Assembly: GCA_019359125.1 (NCBI GenBank)
Contig: JAHHHY010000002.1
Location: forward strand, 124,001-188,000
Length of the DNA stretch: 64,000 nt
Direction: 5' to 3'
Source of the DNA: Pleurocapsa minor GSE-CHR-MK 17-07R
GTDB lineage: Bacteria > Chloroflexota > Anaerolineae > Aggregatilineales > Phototrophicaceae
Below are positions 19,171-30,395 of the stretch, in pieces (the first letter of the stretch is position 1; every line of letters begins with the position of its first letter). A program made the translations under genes and the position numbers. The notes beneath the pieces were generated by a model. The model was not told where the DNA came from, did no database searches, and saw only the letters and a list, made by a program, of their open reading frames with translations.

Positions 19171-19694
19171 GAGTTTGTGCTCCCGAATCCCTGGGCGGAT
19201 ATCCATTTGCGCATCGGCGTAAGGTGTTCTTCGTAGTGGCCATAGGTGTCGCCGATGACCGAATGGTAAAACGGGCGACGCACCGCGCCACCGTACAGAT
19301 TTTCAAACAGGTCTTCCTCGCTCATCGAGGCGATCAGCGCGTAGACTTTCTCGTGTGAGCTTTTGAAATGCGCCATCACCTCATCCAGCGGCAGGTTCTT
19401 GTCCTGCTGGATATTGCGCTCATTCAGCTCATCGATCCTGTCCCACGGCCAGCCGGGATCGATTTCCGGCACATACGTGCCTGCGCGCAGATTGTCCAGC
19501 CAGAGAGGCAGGCGATCCAGCCAGCGCGCCCAGTGCCCCACGATGTCCTTGGGTGTCCAGTAGCCATCCGCCCCGGCAATCAGCATCTGCTCTGGCGTGA
19601 GCAGCGCCAGTGTGCGCAGGGCAAATGCATATTCACTCTGCATCAGATCCAGCAGTTTGGCCTTGTCCAGCGATTCATTCAGCGTGCCCGTCAT
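19167..19694 (-). CDS. DinB-like four-helix protein, ClbS/DfsB type
   Basis: 175 residues. The pattern LMQSEYAFALRTLALLTPEQ, then GYWTPKDIVGHWARWLD and a late HYEEHLTPMRKW fits the ClbS/DfsB branch of the DinB superfamily, whose members may bind metal through three histidines. Relatives include thiol-dependent transferases and protective proteins against alkylating agents, but family members are diverse and substrate is not known. It lies 21 bases after iolD and is coupled to the hydrolase gene by ATGA. Confidence 0.8.
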   Translation of the reverse strand: MTGTLNESLDKAKLLDLMQSEYAFALRTLALLTPEQMLIAGADGYWTPKDIVGHWARWLDRLPLWLDNLRAGTYVPEIDPGWPWDRIDELNERNIQQDKNLPLDEVMAHFKSSHEKVYALIASMSEEDLFENLYGGAVRRPFYHSVIGDTYGHYEEHLTPMRKWISAQGFGSTNS

Positions 19695-19715
19695 GCGATT
19701 CGTCCTCCTGCCGGT

Positions 19716-21581
<1,866 letters not shown>

Positions 21582-21909
21582 GGGTGAGTCTCCGTGTAAA
21601 GGTTGCTGCCAATAATTTGTGCCTGGTTTCTGCGCTGATTATACGGTCACAACCGATGTTTCGCCCAAAAGCGGTGCATGTTCGGTTGAATCACATTTCA
21701 AACTGCACAAACCTTTCGTAACTTACGGTGGGGCTGCTACGCTGAAATGTGTGAAAATCAGTCGGCTTCTGACGGCTCTTTAGGGCAATCTGCACAGGAT
21801 AAAACGACATTGTCTATCTGTAAGGTTAGAAACGGCGTTATAGTCTATCCTACGTCGGTGGCAATGGCCCCCGATCATGACAGTCGGACTATATTTATGG
21901 AGTACTGCA
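21582..21909. promoter_or_regulatory. Divergent control region, iolD and sugar importer
   Basis: 328 bases with no gene, between iolD on the minus strand and the substrate-binding protein on the plus strand. It must hold promoters for both. A TATAGT at 21839-21844 precedes the importer start by 66 bases, and GGAG at 21899-21902 is its ribosome site. No clear operator palindrome was found by eye. Confidence 0.5.
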
Positions 21910-23190
21910 ATGAAATTCAGGAAACTTGCGGCATTAGGCGTTACGGCTGCGGCGGCGCTCGGCATTTTTGGTGCTGTGACCGCGCAGGATGCTCTCAGTG
22001 GTGATCTCGAAATTTTCTCGTGGTGGACGGGCGGCGGTGAAGCGGCTGGTCTGGAAGCGCTGATCGCGTCGTTCACCGAAACCAACCCCGGCGTGAACAT
22101 CATCAACTCGGCCGTGGCCGGTGGTTCGGGCGTCAATGCCCGCGCCGTGCTGACCACCCGTATGCTCGGTGGCGATCCGCCGGACACGTTCCAGGTGCAC
22201 GCAGGTGCAGAGCTGAACGACCTGTGGGTGCGCGCCGGCCTGATGGAACCGCTGAACGATATTTTCGAAGCGAACGGCTGGATGGAACAGTATCCCCAGG
22301 GCCTGCTGGACCTCATCAGCGATGATGCCGGCAATATCTACTCGGTGCCGGTGAACATTCACCGCTCGAACGTGCTGTGGTACGTGCCCGGCAATCTGGA
22401 AGAATGGGGCGTCACCGTTCCCGCCAACTGGTCTGAATTTGTGGACACCACCTGCCCGGCGCTGCAGGCTGCTGGCGTGACCCCGCTGGCCGTCGGCGAA
22501 AACTGGACCCAGGCGCATCTGTGGGAAAGCGTCGCGCTGGCTGAACTCGGCGTCGATGGCTACAACGGCCTGTGGAGCGGTGCCACCAGCTGGACCAGCC
22601 CCGAAGCCGTGGGTGTGTGGGAAACCTTCGGCCAGGTGCTCGCCTGCTCGAATGACGACCGCAACGCCCTGAGCTGGCAGGATGCCAGCCGCCAGGTGGC
22701 GGACGGCGAAGCTGCTTTTAACATTATGGGTGACTGGGCTGCCGGTTACTTCCTGGTCGACCTGGCGCTGGAGCCCGGCACGGGCTTCTCCTGGGCTGCC
22801 TCCCCCGGCACCGACGGCACGTTCATGATGCTGTCCGACACCTTCGGCCTGCCCGTGGGCGCCCCCAATGCCACCAACGTGCGTGCATGGCTGACCTTCC
22901 TGGGCAGCGCTGAAGCGCAGGACATCTTCAACCCGCTGAAGGGTTCGCTGCCTGCGAACACCACCGCGGACATCGGCAATGCCGAGCTGTACAACGCCTA
23001 CTTCCAGGATGCCTATGCTGACTGGACCGGCAATGCTATCGTCGGCAGCCAGGCCCACGGCGCGGTCGCTTCGCCCGCGTTCACCAACGGCTTCAGCGGC
23101 ATCATCGCCAGCTACGGCGCTGATGGTGACGCGTCGTCGGCTGCGGCCAACACCGCCACGCTGGCGCTTCAGACCGGCATCGGTGGCTAG
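21910..23190 (+). CDS. Sugar ABC transporter substrate-binding protein (CUT1)
   Basis: 426 residues from the ATG at 21910, with a signal peptide (MKFRKLAALGVTAAAALGIF, cut near VTAQD). The mature N-terminus LEIFSWWTGGGEAAGLEALI and blocks NPGVNIINSAVAGG and PDTFQVHAGAEL mark the family 1 extracellular solute-binding proteins for sugars, also called glucose/mannose-binding type. No lipobox cysteine is present, which is unusual for a binding protein expected to be tethered in a single-membrane cell. It is the first gene of an importer operon, followed by two permease genes but no ATPase gene. Confidence 0.9.
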   Translation: MKFRKLAALGVTAAAALGIFGAVTAQDALSGDLEIFSWWTGGGEAAGLEALIASFTETNPGVNIINSAVAGGSGVNARAVLTTRMLGGDPPDTFQVHAGAELNDLWVRAGLMEPLNDIFEANGWMEQYPQGLLDLISDDAGNIYSVPVNIHRSNVLWYVPGNLEEWGVTVPANWSEFVDTTCPALQAAGVTPLAVGENWTQAHLWESVALAELGVDGYNGLWSGATSWTSPEAVGVWETFGQVLACSNDDRNALSWQDASRQVADGEAAFNIMGDWAAGYFLVDLALEPGTGFSWAASPGTDGTFMMLSDTFGLPVGAPNATNVRAWLTFLGSAEAQDIFNPLKGSLPANTTADIGNAELYNAYFQDAYADWTGNAIVGSQAHGAVASPAFTNGFSGIIASYGADGDASSAAANTATLALQTGIGG

Positions 23191-23214
23191 TTCGTTCTAC
23201 TGAGTTGGTATAGT

Positions 23215-23247
23215 CGCGAGGGGCGCACACTGCTGCGCCTCTCCGCG
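23215..23247 (+). promoter_or_regulatory. Intercistronic stem-loop after binding-protein gene
   Basis: CGCG plus GGGGCGCA pairs with TGCGCCTC plus CCGCG around a six-base loop, with one bulge and a G-T pair. Hairpins here in importer operons often protect the binding-protein mRNA or partly terminate, giving more binding protein than permease. The role is inference. Confidence 0.5.
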
Positions 23248-23268
23248 TTTATAAAGGGGGAAAGACTT

Positions 23269-24423
23269 ATGGCGGCACAGGCTACAGTTTCCTCGGCACC
23301 GCCGCGCCGCAGGCGTTTCAATCGCGATCGCCTGACCGCAATTCTGATGATCCTGCCATCGCTGATCTTCATCGCCATCTTCGTCTACGGTTTTATCGCA
23401 CAGACGGGCTATACCTCGCTGACGGACTCGAATGCGCTGCAGCAGCTCAGCCGCCTGCCTGCCAATTTCATCGGGTTTTCAAATTACAACGACATGATCA
23501 ACGGGACGCTGAACGAGCGCTTCCGCACCGACATGGTCAATACCGTCTTCTTCACCGTGCTGTTCATCGTGACCTGCCTGGTGCTGGGCATCGGCCTGGC
23601 CATCCTGCTCGATCAGAAGGTGAAGGGCGAAAGCATCTTCCGCACGATTTTCCTGTTCCCGATGGCGCTGTCTTTCGTGGTGACGGGCGTGGTGTGGAAA
23701 TGGCTGTTTAACCCCACCAGCGGGCTGAATGCGCTGCCTACGCTGATTGGGCTGCCACGCGGGGAATTCCGCTGGTTCATCAGCCAGGAAAGCACGCTGA
23801 ATTTCTTCTGGCAGGATGTGCCCACGATACTTGGCTTTGCCGTCGCGGCGATTCTGGTGCTGGCCGCGGTGTATTTCTGGATTAAAAAGCGGTCGATGGT
23901 CGCGGCGTTTGTCATGGCGGGCGGGCTGCTGCTGGTGGCGCTGGTCACCTTTGGCGATCCTAACTCGCTGATTACGCTGGAACGCCCCGAACAAAAAGGC
24001 TTCAACCTGGCGCTGATCGCGCTGGTGGTGGCCGCGGCCTGGCAGATGAGCGGTTACACGATGGCGATGTACCTGGCTGGTTTGCGCGGCATCCCCGAAG
24101 AACTGCGCGAGGCCGCCCGTGTGGACGGCGCGAGTGAGTTCGGCGTCTATCTGCGCGTGGTGCTGCCGCTGCTGGCCCCGATCACGCTGTCCGCCATGAT
24201 TATTCTGGGCCATATTTCACTGAAAATTTTCGACCTGGCGTACACGATGGGTGGTGGTGACAACCTGTTCATCGATATGCCCGGCCTGAACATGTACTTC
24301 CTCACCTTCCGCGGGCAGGACTTCGCGCGCGGGGCCACGGTGGCCATGGTCATGCTGGTGATGGTCGCATTCGTTATTGTGCCGTATCTGATCACCCAGC
24401 TGCGCGGGGAGAAAAGCCTATGA
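23269..24423 (+). CDS. Sugar ABC transporter permease 1, with internal insertion
   Basis: 384 residues of the MalF-type CUT1 permease family. The cytoplasmic EAA loop that docks the ATPase is clear ([18 protein letters not shown] then LRVVLPLL). Relatives are near 300 residues; the extra length lies between the helix around [20 protein letters not shown] and the one at [17 protein letters not shown], and includes two additional hydrophobic stretches (about residues 185-205 and 213-228). A strong site AAAGGGGG precedes the ATG. Its TGA overlaps the next start (ATGA). Confidence 0.9.
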   Translation: MAAQATVSSAPPRRRRFNRDRLTAILMILPSLIFIAIFVYGFIAQTGYTSLTDSNALQQLSRLPANFIGFSNYNDMINGTLNERFRTDMVNTVFFTVLFIVTCLVLGIGLAILLDQKVKGESIFRTIFLFPMALSFVVTGVVWKWLFNPTSGLNALPTLIGLPRGEFRWFISQESTLNFFWQDVPTILGFAVAAILVLAAVYFWIKKRSMVAAFVMAGGLLLVALVTFGDPNSLITLERPEQKGFNLALIALVVAAAWQMSGYTMAMYLAGLRGIPEELREAARVDGASEFGVYLRVVLPLLAPITLSAMIILGHISLKIFDLAYTMGGGDNLFIDMPGLNMYFLTFRGQDFARGATVAMVMLVMVAFVIVPYLITQLRGEKSL

Positions 24424-25265
24424 CCACCTCAACCCTTGCGGGGCAGAAGCGCCGTCCGTATTCCCGCATCCTCATTTACAGTGTGCTGGTCATTGTCGCG
24501 GTCGCCTTTCTGCTGCCGGTCTACATGGTGCTGGTGACCAGCTTCAAGACGCCGGATCAGGTCGATATCTCGACCATGTGGGTGCCGTCGATTGCGCCGT
24601 CGCTGGCCAGCTTCAATGATGCCATGCAGGAGCTCGCGCCGAACTTTGGCAACAGCGTGCTGCTGGTGGTGCCTGCCACCGCGATTTCGGCCATTCTGGG
24701 GTCGCTCAACGGTTATGTGCTGTCGAAGTGGCAGTTTAGGGGCGCCAACATCCTGTTTGCGCTGATGCTGTTCGGCATGTTCATTCCGTATCAGGCGATC
24801 CTGATCCCGCTGGTGCAGTTCCTGCGCTCGATTGGCCTGTATGGCAATCTGGGCGGGCTGATCCTGGTGCATGTGGTGTATGGCCTGCCCATCACCACGC
24901 TGATTTTCCGCAACTACTACGCGGAAGTGCCGACCGAACTGCTGGAAGCCGGGCAGATCGACGGCGCAGGCTTTTTCGGCATCTACTGGCACGTGCTGCT
25001 GCCGATTTCGATTCCGGGTTTCGTGGTGGTCGTCATCTGGCAGTTCACGCAGATTTGGAACGAATTCCTGTTCGGCGTGACGATCGCGGGAAATAACTCA
25101 CAGCCGATCACGGTCGCGCTGCAAAATCTGGCCGGCAGTCAGATTGTGGAGTGGAACGTGCAGATGGCCGCCGCCTTCCTGACCGCGCTGCCCACGCTGC
25201 TGGTTTACCTGCTGCTGGGCAAGTTCTTCATCCGCGGCCTGCTGGCGGGCAGCATCAAGGGGTAG
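24420..25265 (+). CDS. Sugar ABC transporter permease 2
   Basis: 281 residues of the MalG-type CUT1 permease family with six membrane helices. The EAA loop is [20 protein letters not shown]. It forms the membrane channel with the product of the gene at 23269, to which it is coupled by ATGA. No ATP-binding subunit gene follows, so a shared MsmK/MalK-type ATPase encoded elsewhere is expected, as is common for CUT1 systems. The substrate is not defined; location opposite iolD makes a polyol or inositol-related sugar worth testing. Confidence 0.92.
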   Translation: MTTSTLAGQKRRPYSRILIYSVLVIVAVAFLLPVYMVLVTSFKTPDQVDISTMWVPSIAPSLASFNDAMQELAPNFGNSVLLVVPATAISAILGSLNGYVLSKWQFRGANILFALMLFGMFIPYQAILIPLVQFLRSIGLYGNLGGLILVHVVYGLPITTLIFRNYYAEVPTELLEAGQIDGAGFFGIYWHVLLPISIPGFVVVVIWQFTQIWNEFLFGVTIAGNNSQPITVALQNLAGSQIVEWNVQMAAAFLTALPTLLVYLLLGKFFIRGLLAGSIKG

Positions 25266-25488
25266 GGCAAGGGCAGTTAAAAGTTAAAAGGGGAAAGGTG
25301 AAAGTTAAAAGCGGTGCCCATCTATTCTAGCCAGGCTATCTCTGAGCGCCGCAGATTCAAAACCCGGCTTTTCAGTCCCTTCAGGGACTTGGGCTTCTCG
25401 TAGCCTGAGGTTTTGAACCTCAGGCGGCGGGGAGGACGAAAAACGGGTTTCCCAACGTGTCTGGCTTCGGTCACTCGATGGCCGAAGT
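25266..25488. repeat. Non-coding spacer with short repeats and hairpins
   Basis: This spacer between convergent genes has no gene. It holds three copies of GTTAAAAG or AAGTTAAAA in 25275-25310, a hairpin AGTCCC-TTCA-GGGACT at 25374-25389, and a stronger hairpin at 25403-25425 with a perfect ten-base stem (GCCTGAGGTT/AACCTCAGGC) and a three-base loop. CAAAACC near 25358 also complements GGTTTTG at 25409-25415, so an alternative fold is possible. It may be an interspersed repeat or a terminator region. Confidence 0.55.
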
Positions 25489-26496
25489 TCAATCATGGCT
25501 CGCGCGCCAGCGCATGTGTGTCAGCGTGCGCGTGACGATGAACTGATACTTCGACAGCAGATAATTGCTGACGGTGTCGTCGATCGGATGGTCGGTCACC
25601 AGCACACTGCCTTCAAAGCGGCGTGTGACATTGTTGAGCAGGGCCTCGCTGTACAACGGCGCATAGTCAGGATGCACCATCATCGTCAGGGTGGTGGTGC
25701 TGGCCCCGAATGCGCTTTCGATCCACAGGCTGGCCAGGATATCGCGTTCGTCTTCCCCGCGAATGATCAGCCGTTCCACCGAGCGCAGATTGAGCGCATC
25801 ACTGATGGCCGCCAGCAGCGGCTTTTTGAAATAATACAGGTCCAGCGGACGCAGCCAGCCGATGCCGCCCTGCTCAGCCGGGCGCACGCGCTGTGCCAGC
25901 GCATATTCAGCCTGCCATTCGCCGCGTGAACGGCGCGTGATATAGGCCAGCGGGTGATCCGGGGCGGGTGGTTTGCGCGCGCTTGATGGCCTGCGCCAGT
26001 GATTGAAGGTTCCCTCGGCGGTGAAGCCCAGCGAGTCGTACAGATGATATGCAGTGTCGTTGCGTTCTTCCACCTGCAGGATGATGTCGCCGGAGCGGGC
26101 GCGCACGGCGTCCATGCTGGTCTGCATGAGCTGGCGGGCGATGCCACGTCCGCGCCAGTCAGGATGCACGGCGACATTGGCGATGATCCATGTTTTAGGC
26201 AGGTGTGAGGGCAGGGATGCCGGGTAGATGCTGACATTCCCCACCAGACGGCCGTTTTCCGCCCACACATAGCCCAGCCCGATGCCCGCGACCAGGTCAT
26301 TGACGCCCGACAGCAGGTTCAGCCCGCCGCCCAGCTTGCTCAGCGCGCGCATCTCGCGGATGGCAGCGCGCCCGCCCGTATCCATGCTGTCGGCAAAAGC
26401 CAGCTCCATCAGGTCGGCCAGGGGTGCCAGGTCGGTTTTCAGATTCACGGGACGCAGCCCGCTGAAGGTATGCGATGACGCGGCGAGGGTTGTCAA
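25489..26496 (-). CDS. GNAT-family N-acetyltransferase
   Basis: 335 residues. The N-terminal half is a GNAT fold with the acetyl-CoA loop in NVAVHPDWRGRGIARQLMQ and the closing AYHLYDSLGFTAEGT. The second half (about 190-335) is less clear and looks like a partial second GNAT or a Chloroflexi-specific extension (YSEALLNNVTRRFEGSVLVT). Acceptor unknown. The frame opens with a TTG at 26496 preceded by GGAA; no ATG is available before the fold begins. Stands alone, convergent with the sugar importer. Confidence 0.82.
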   Translation of the reverse strand: MTTLAASSHTFSGLRPVNLKTDLAPLADLMELAFADSMDTGGRAAIREMRALSKLGGGLNLLSGVNDLVAGIGLGYVWAENGRLVGNVSIYPASLPSHLPKTWIIANVAVHPDWRGRGIARQLMQTSMDAVRARSGDIILQVEERNDTAYHLYDSLGFTAEGTFNHWRRPSSARKPPAPDHPLAYITRRSRGEWQAEYALAQRVRPAEQGGIGWLRPLDLYYFKKPLLAAISDALNLRSVERLIIRGEDERDILASLWIESAFGASTTTLTMMVHPDYAPLYSEALLNNVTRRFEGSVLVTDHPIDDTVSNYLLSKYQFIVTRTLTHMRWRASHD

Positions 26497-26662
26497 TACA
26501 CGGTTCCGTATTACCCTTGTTTATATCTGTCAGTGTACCGTTTTTGCGTTTACTGCGACAAGGGTTTATTGTCGCTGTAATGGAATGCAACCACCACCCT
26601 TGTTAGCCGTACTACTGATTGATAGACTTCACAAACATTTCACAAGGAAGTTGTGATCCCTT

Positions 26663-28126
26663 ATGGCGTTGCTGGTTACAGTGCTTAGCACGGTTTATGT
26701 CGTTTCTGGCGTGCTGCTCACGCTTTGTGCTTTCAGTATTCTCATTCTTCTGGTTCAGTACCTGCTTCACCGCCATGAACGCGTCACCGCCGCTGCCCTG
26801 ACAGCCGAAACCTTGCCCACGGTGGCCGTGCAGCTCCCGATTTACAACGAACTGTATGTGGTAGAGCGGCTGGTGCGGGCCTGCGCCGCGCTGGATTACC
26901 CGCGTGACCGCCTGATTATTCAGGTGCTGGACGACTCGACCGATGAAACCCAGCAGACCGCCCAGGCCGTATGCGCTGATTTGCAGGCGCAGGGCGTCGA
27001 TGTGCGCTATGTCCACCGCGAGAATCGCGTGGGCTATAAGGCCGGTGCGCTGGCCCATGGCCTGACGCTGCTGCCGCCTGATGTGCAGTATGTGGCCATC
27101 TTTGACGCTGACTTCGTGCCGCGGCCGGACTTCCTGCACCGCACGGTGCCGTATCTGGTGCAGAACGAGCGCGTGGGCCTGGTGCAGGCGCGCTGGTCGC
27201 ATCTGAACCGCGAAGAAAATGTGCTCACGCGCTGGCAGGCCTTTGCCGTGGATGGTCATTTCGTCATCGAGCAGACGGCGCGCAGCCGGTCTGGCCTGCT
27301 GATGAATTTCAACGGCACCTGCGGTGTGTGGCGCATCTCGGCCATTCAGGACTCCGGTGGCTGGAGCGACAATACGCTGGCCGAGGATCTCGACCTGAGC
27401 TACCGCGCCCAGCTGAAGGGCTGGCGCTTTATGTACCTGCCGGAAGTCGATGTGCCGGGTGAGCTGCCCCCACAGATTGCGGCTTTCAAAGAACAGCAGG
27501 CGCGCTGGGCCAAGGGCGGCACCCAGTGCATGAAGCTGCTCATTCCGCGCATCTGGAAAGACCCGCATCTGTCGCTGGGGCAGAAGCTGATGGGCAGCAT
27601 GCACCTGAGCCAGTATCTGGCGCACCCGCTGATTATTTTGATGCTGTTGTGCGCACCGATCCTGCTGATCCTGTCTGGTTCGCTGCCTAACCTGCCGATT
27701 GGCCCGCTGGCCTACGCGTGGATCGCTCCGCCGATGGTGTTCGTCGTCAGCCAGGGCGCGCTGTACAAAGACTGGAAGCGCCGCGTGTTGCAGATTCCCG
27801 CGCTGTTTGCCTTCGGCACGGGCATCGCCTGGTCGAATGCGCGCGCGGTGACCAGCGGCATCCTCAGCCGCAAGAGTGAATTCAAGCGCACGCCCAAATA
27901 TGCCCGTATGGCCGCATCGAACAAATACGCCGCCGCGCGCGTCAGCCGCAATGTCTACGTGGAAATTTTCCTCTCGCTGTATGCGTTTGCCGGGGCATAT
28001 ATCGCGCTTCGCTTTTCGCCTGCGGCCATGCCATACTTGCTGACATACGGCTTCGCATTTGCGGTGGTGGCCTTCTGGGGATTGCGTGATGTGTGGGAAG
28101 TTCGCAGGGCGGCTGCGCATGCCTGA
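26663..28126 (+). CDS. Membrane family 2 glycosyltransferase, cellulose-synthase-like
   Basis: 487 residues. An N-terminal membrane helix (about 5-33), a cytoplasmic GT-A domain with VAVQLPIYNE, VLDDSTDET, the DxD motif FDADFVP, acceptor motif EDLDLSYR and QxxRW as QQARWAKG, then four C-terminal helices (about 310-400 and 430-480). These are the marks of processive beta-glycan synthases such as cellulose or mannan synthases. The polymer is unknown. The ATG at 26663 has AAGGAAG upstream at long spacing. The gene overlaps a small secreted SH3 protein by eight bases, so the two probably act together at the envelope. Confidence 0.9.
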   Translation: MALLVTVLSTVYVVSGVLLTLCAFSILILLVQYLLHRHERVTAAALTAETLPTVAVQLPIYNELYVVERLVRACAALDYPRDRLIIQVLDDSTDETQQTAQAVCADLQAQGVDVRYVHRENRVGYKAGALAHGLTLLPPDVQYVAIFDADFVPRPDFLHRTVPYLVQNERVGLVQARWSHLNREENVLTRWQAFAVDGHFVIEQTARSRSGLLMNFNGTCGVWRISAIQDSGGWSDNTLAEDLDLSYRAQLKGWRFMYLPEVDVPGELPPQIAAFKEQQARWAKGGTQCMKLLIPRIWKDPHLSLGQKLMGSMHLSQYLAHPLIILMLLCAPILLILSGSLPNLPIGPLAYAWIAPPMVFVVSQGALYKDWKRRVLQIPALFAFGTGIAWSNARAVTSGILSRKSEFKRTPKYARMAASNKYAAARVSRNVYVEIFLSLYAFAGAYIALRFSPAAMPYLLTYGFAFAVVAFWGLRDVWEVRRAAAHA

Positions 28127-28526
28127 ACGGCTGCGCAGGGTGATGCTGTGGGGGCTGGTGGCAGCGCTGCTGCTGTCCGCCTACGGCGTCGTCAGCGGCC
28201 AGCAGCCATCCCCGACCGCGCCCGCCAGTCCCACGCCGACCTGCCCAGGTCTGCTGCCCGGCCTGCTCATCCTGAATGAACGCGGGCGCGTCAGCCAGGT
28301 CGATCCTGACCCGCTGAATCTGCGCAGCGGCCCCGGCACCGATTCCGAAATCATCGGCCAGATTCCCGCAGGTGGTATTTTCTTCCCGCTGGAAGGGCCG
28401 CGCTGCACCGCCCGATACAGTTGGTTCCGCGTGATTTACCGCACGGGTAACCGCCTGTTGCAGGGCTGGGTGGCTGAAGGCACGACCGACCGCTATTACG
28501 TCGAGCTGTTTCCCCCGGGCAGATAA
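28119..28526 (+). CDS. Small secreted SH3-domain protein
   Basis: 135 residues from the ATG at 28119. Signal peptide (MLWGLVAALLLSAYGVVSG, cut before QQPSPT), a Pro/Thr linker, and one bacterial SH3 module with the typical block LNLRSGPGTDSEIIGQIPAG followed by WFRVIYRT and GWVAEGTTDRY. Such modules bind wall or surface ligands. The start overlaps the glycosyltransferase stop (ATGCCTGA), which implies coupled translation and possibly a role in handling its polysaccharide product. Confidence 0.82.
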   Translation: MPERLRRVMLWGLVAALLLSAYGVVSGQQPSPTAPASPTPTCPGLLPGLLILNERGRVSQVDPDPLNLRSGPGTDSEIIGQIPAGGIFFPLEGPRCTARYSWFRVIYRTGNRLLQGWVAEGTTDRYYVELFPPGR

Positions 28527-28577
28527 CCCGAAACACCATCAGGCAGCGCATCCGCCCGGCCCGCGCAGACATGCCTG

Positions 28578-30395
28578 CTAGCGGGTTGTGCCTTTGGTGC
28601 TGTCAATCACGCGCACTTCTGTGCCGCCCTGAGTCACCACACGGCTGAGCGGCGTCGGAATCGTGCCTTCTTCAATGGGCAGCCACACCGTGAAAGTGCT
28701 GCCTTTGCCCGGCTCGCTCTCCACCACAATGCTGCCATCGTGCCCCTGGATGATGCGCTGGGCAATCGACAACCCGAGGCCAAAACCCGGTCGTGAGCGT
28801 GACGAGTCGGCGCGGTACAGGCGCTCGAAAATGTGCACCTGTTCCTGCGTCGACATGCCGATGCCGGTATCGTTCACCTGCATCAGCAGGCCTTCCTTGG
28901 CATATTCCGTAGTTACGGTGATGGTGCCGCCGGTCGGCGTGTAGTGGACTGCGTTGGTCAGCAGCTCATCGATGGCACGCCCCATGCTGGCCGCGTCACC
29001 GCTGATGGCGGGAAGATTGCGCGACAGCATCATGACCAGTTTCACGCTGGCCGTTTCGATTTCAGGCCGAATCCGGTTCACGCACTCGCGCACGATATCG
29101 TTCAGGTTGATGCTGACGCGCTCGAATTCGGCCTGTGCGTCCAGCCGCACCATCGTCTGCACCTGGTCCAGCAGGCGATTCATACGGTTCATCTGAAAGG
29201 CAATCCTGGCATACTGCGCCTGGCGTGCCGCCGGGTCTTCGGCACGGCCAGCCACATACACCGATGTCTTGATGACCGAGAGCGGGGTGCGGAATTCATG
29301 GGCCGCGGCACGGATAAACGTGGTCAGGATGCCCACGCGTTCCTGCTCCAGTTCAAGCTCGAAGCTCTGATAGCGCGATTTCTTCTGAAGGGTGACATCG
29401 CGCAGCAGCACCAGCGTGCCCGCCCGAAGCTGCTGTTCGTCATTGATGGGGCGGCTCTCGGCCTCCAGCATGTGGCTGCCGTCGCCATTCAGATCGATGT
29501 CCGAGATGCCTTTTTCGCCGGTCGCGCAGGCAATCAGCTCCGGATAGTCAGCCAGCGCCTCGTGCACAGGCTGGCCGATCAGGTCCCGGATGCCCAGCGA
29601 CAGCAGGGTCATGGCGGACGGATTGGCGTAGATAAGCACGTCCTGTTCGTTGACGATGATGATGCCTTCGCGCATCAGCGAGACGATGCGCTGGCGCGCC
29701 TGCGGCAGCATGCGGAACATCTCGGTGCCCAGCATCGAAACCAGGATAATGCAGCCCGCAGCGCCCATGCTGAGCGGCGTCAGGTCAATGGGCGTCACGT
29801 CCGTCAGATAGAGCAGGTTGGCGGCCACCACCAGCACAACGGCCAGCAGCATCACCAGCGCACGCAAGCGTGCGGACGAGCCTGGCCCGCGCACGCCGGT
29901 GATGATGGCGAAGATGCCCACGAACACGCACAGGTACGAGAACAGGCTGGCCGCCCAGAAGGCCGCGCCATGCTCATAAACAAGCTGGTTGGTGCCAGTA
30001 TTGGGGGTGATGCTGCTCCAGATCAGCCCGTGAATGTCGTTTGTCCATGCCAGGGCGACTGTCACCAGCGGGACAATCAGCAGCAGCCACAGGCGTCGGT
30101 CGCGCAGGCTGGGCCGCCACACGCCCATGTAATCGAGCGCGAACAGCATCCACAGGAGCGGTACCGACATGATGGCTGGATAGGCAGCCCTGGCCCAGAA
30201 TACGCGCGCATCGTAGAGCATGGCGCTGTGCTCGAACATGGCGCACAGCGTCCAGTAGCCAATGCCAAACATCATCAGCGAGAAGGGCACCGCTCCGGAA
30301 TTGCCGCGCTGTCGCCAGGCCAGGACGCCTATGATGACCGTGACTGGAATAGCCACCATATACAGCACGATGTACCACGGCAGCGTCATCATCAC
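28578..30395 (-). CDS. Sensor histidine kinase with N-terminal 7TM module, intact
   Basis: 605 residues. Seven membrane helices (about 8-225, histidine-kinase N-terminal 7TM type), a PAS-like domain (about 245-345, ANPSAMTLLSLGIRDLIGQP), HisKA with acceptor His366 in AAAHEFRTPLSVI, and a HATPase domain with DELLTNAVHYTP, DTGIGMSTQE and FGLGLSIAQRI. All motifs needed for autophosphorylation are present. It overlaps the upstream paralogous kinase by four bases (ATGA). No response regulator is adjacent. It should phosphorylate a regulator encoded elsewhere. Confidence 0.92.
   Translation of the reverse strand: MMMTLPWYIVLYMVAIPVTVIIGVLAWRQRGNSGAVPFSLMMFGIGYWTLCAMFEHSAMLYDARVFWARAAYPAIMSVPLLWMLFALDYMGVWRPSLRDRRLWLLLIVPLVTVALAWTNDIHGLIWSSITPNTGTNQLVYEHGAAFWAASLFSYLCVFVGIFAIITGVRGPGSSARLRALVMLLAVVLVVAANLLYLTDVTPIDLTPLSMGAAGCIILVSMLGTEMFRMLPQARQRIVSLMREGIIIVNEQDVLIYANPSAMTLLSLGIRDLIGQPVHEALADYPELIACATGEKGISDIDLNGDGSHMLEAESRPINDEQQLRAGTLVLLRDVTLQKKSRYQSFELELEQERVGILTTFIRAAAHEFRTPLSVIKTSVYVAGRAEDPAARQAQYARIAFQMNRMNRLLDQVQTMVRLDAQAEFERVSINLNDIVRECVNRIRPEIETASVKLVMMLSRNLPAISGDAASMGRAIDELLTNAVHYTPTGGTITVTTEYAKEGLLMQVNDTGIGMSTQEQVHIFERLYRADSSRSRPGFGLGLSIAQRIIQGHDGSIVVESEPGKGSTFTVWLPIEEGTIPTPLSRVVTQGGTEVRVIDSTKGTTR

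Noticed and set aside
21582-21909. Possible small RNA or riboswitch before the sugar-binding protein
   Set aside because: No conserved aptamer core or strong hairpin with T tract was found; treated as an ordinary control region.
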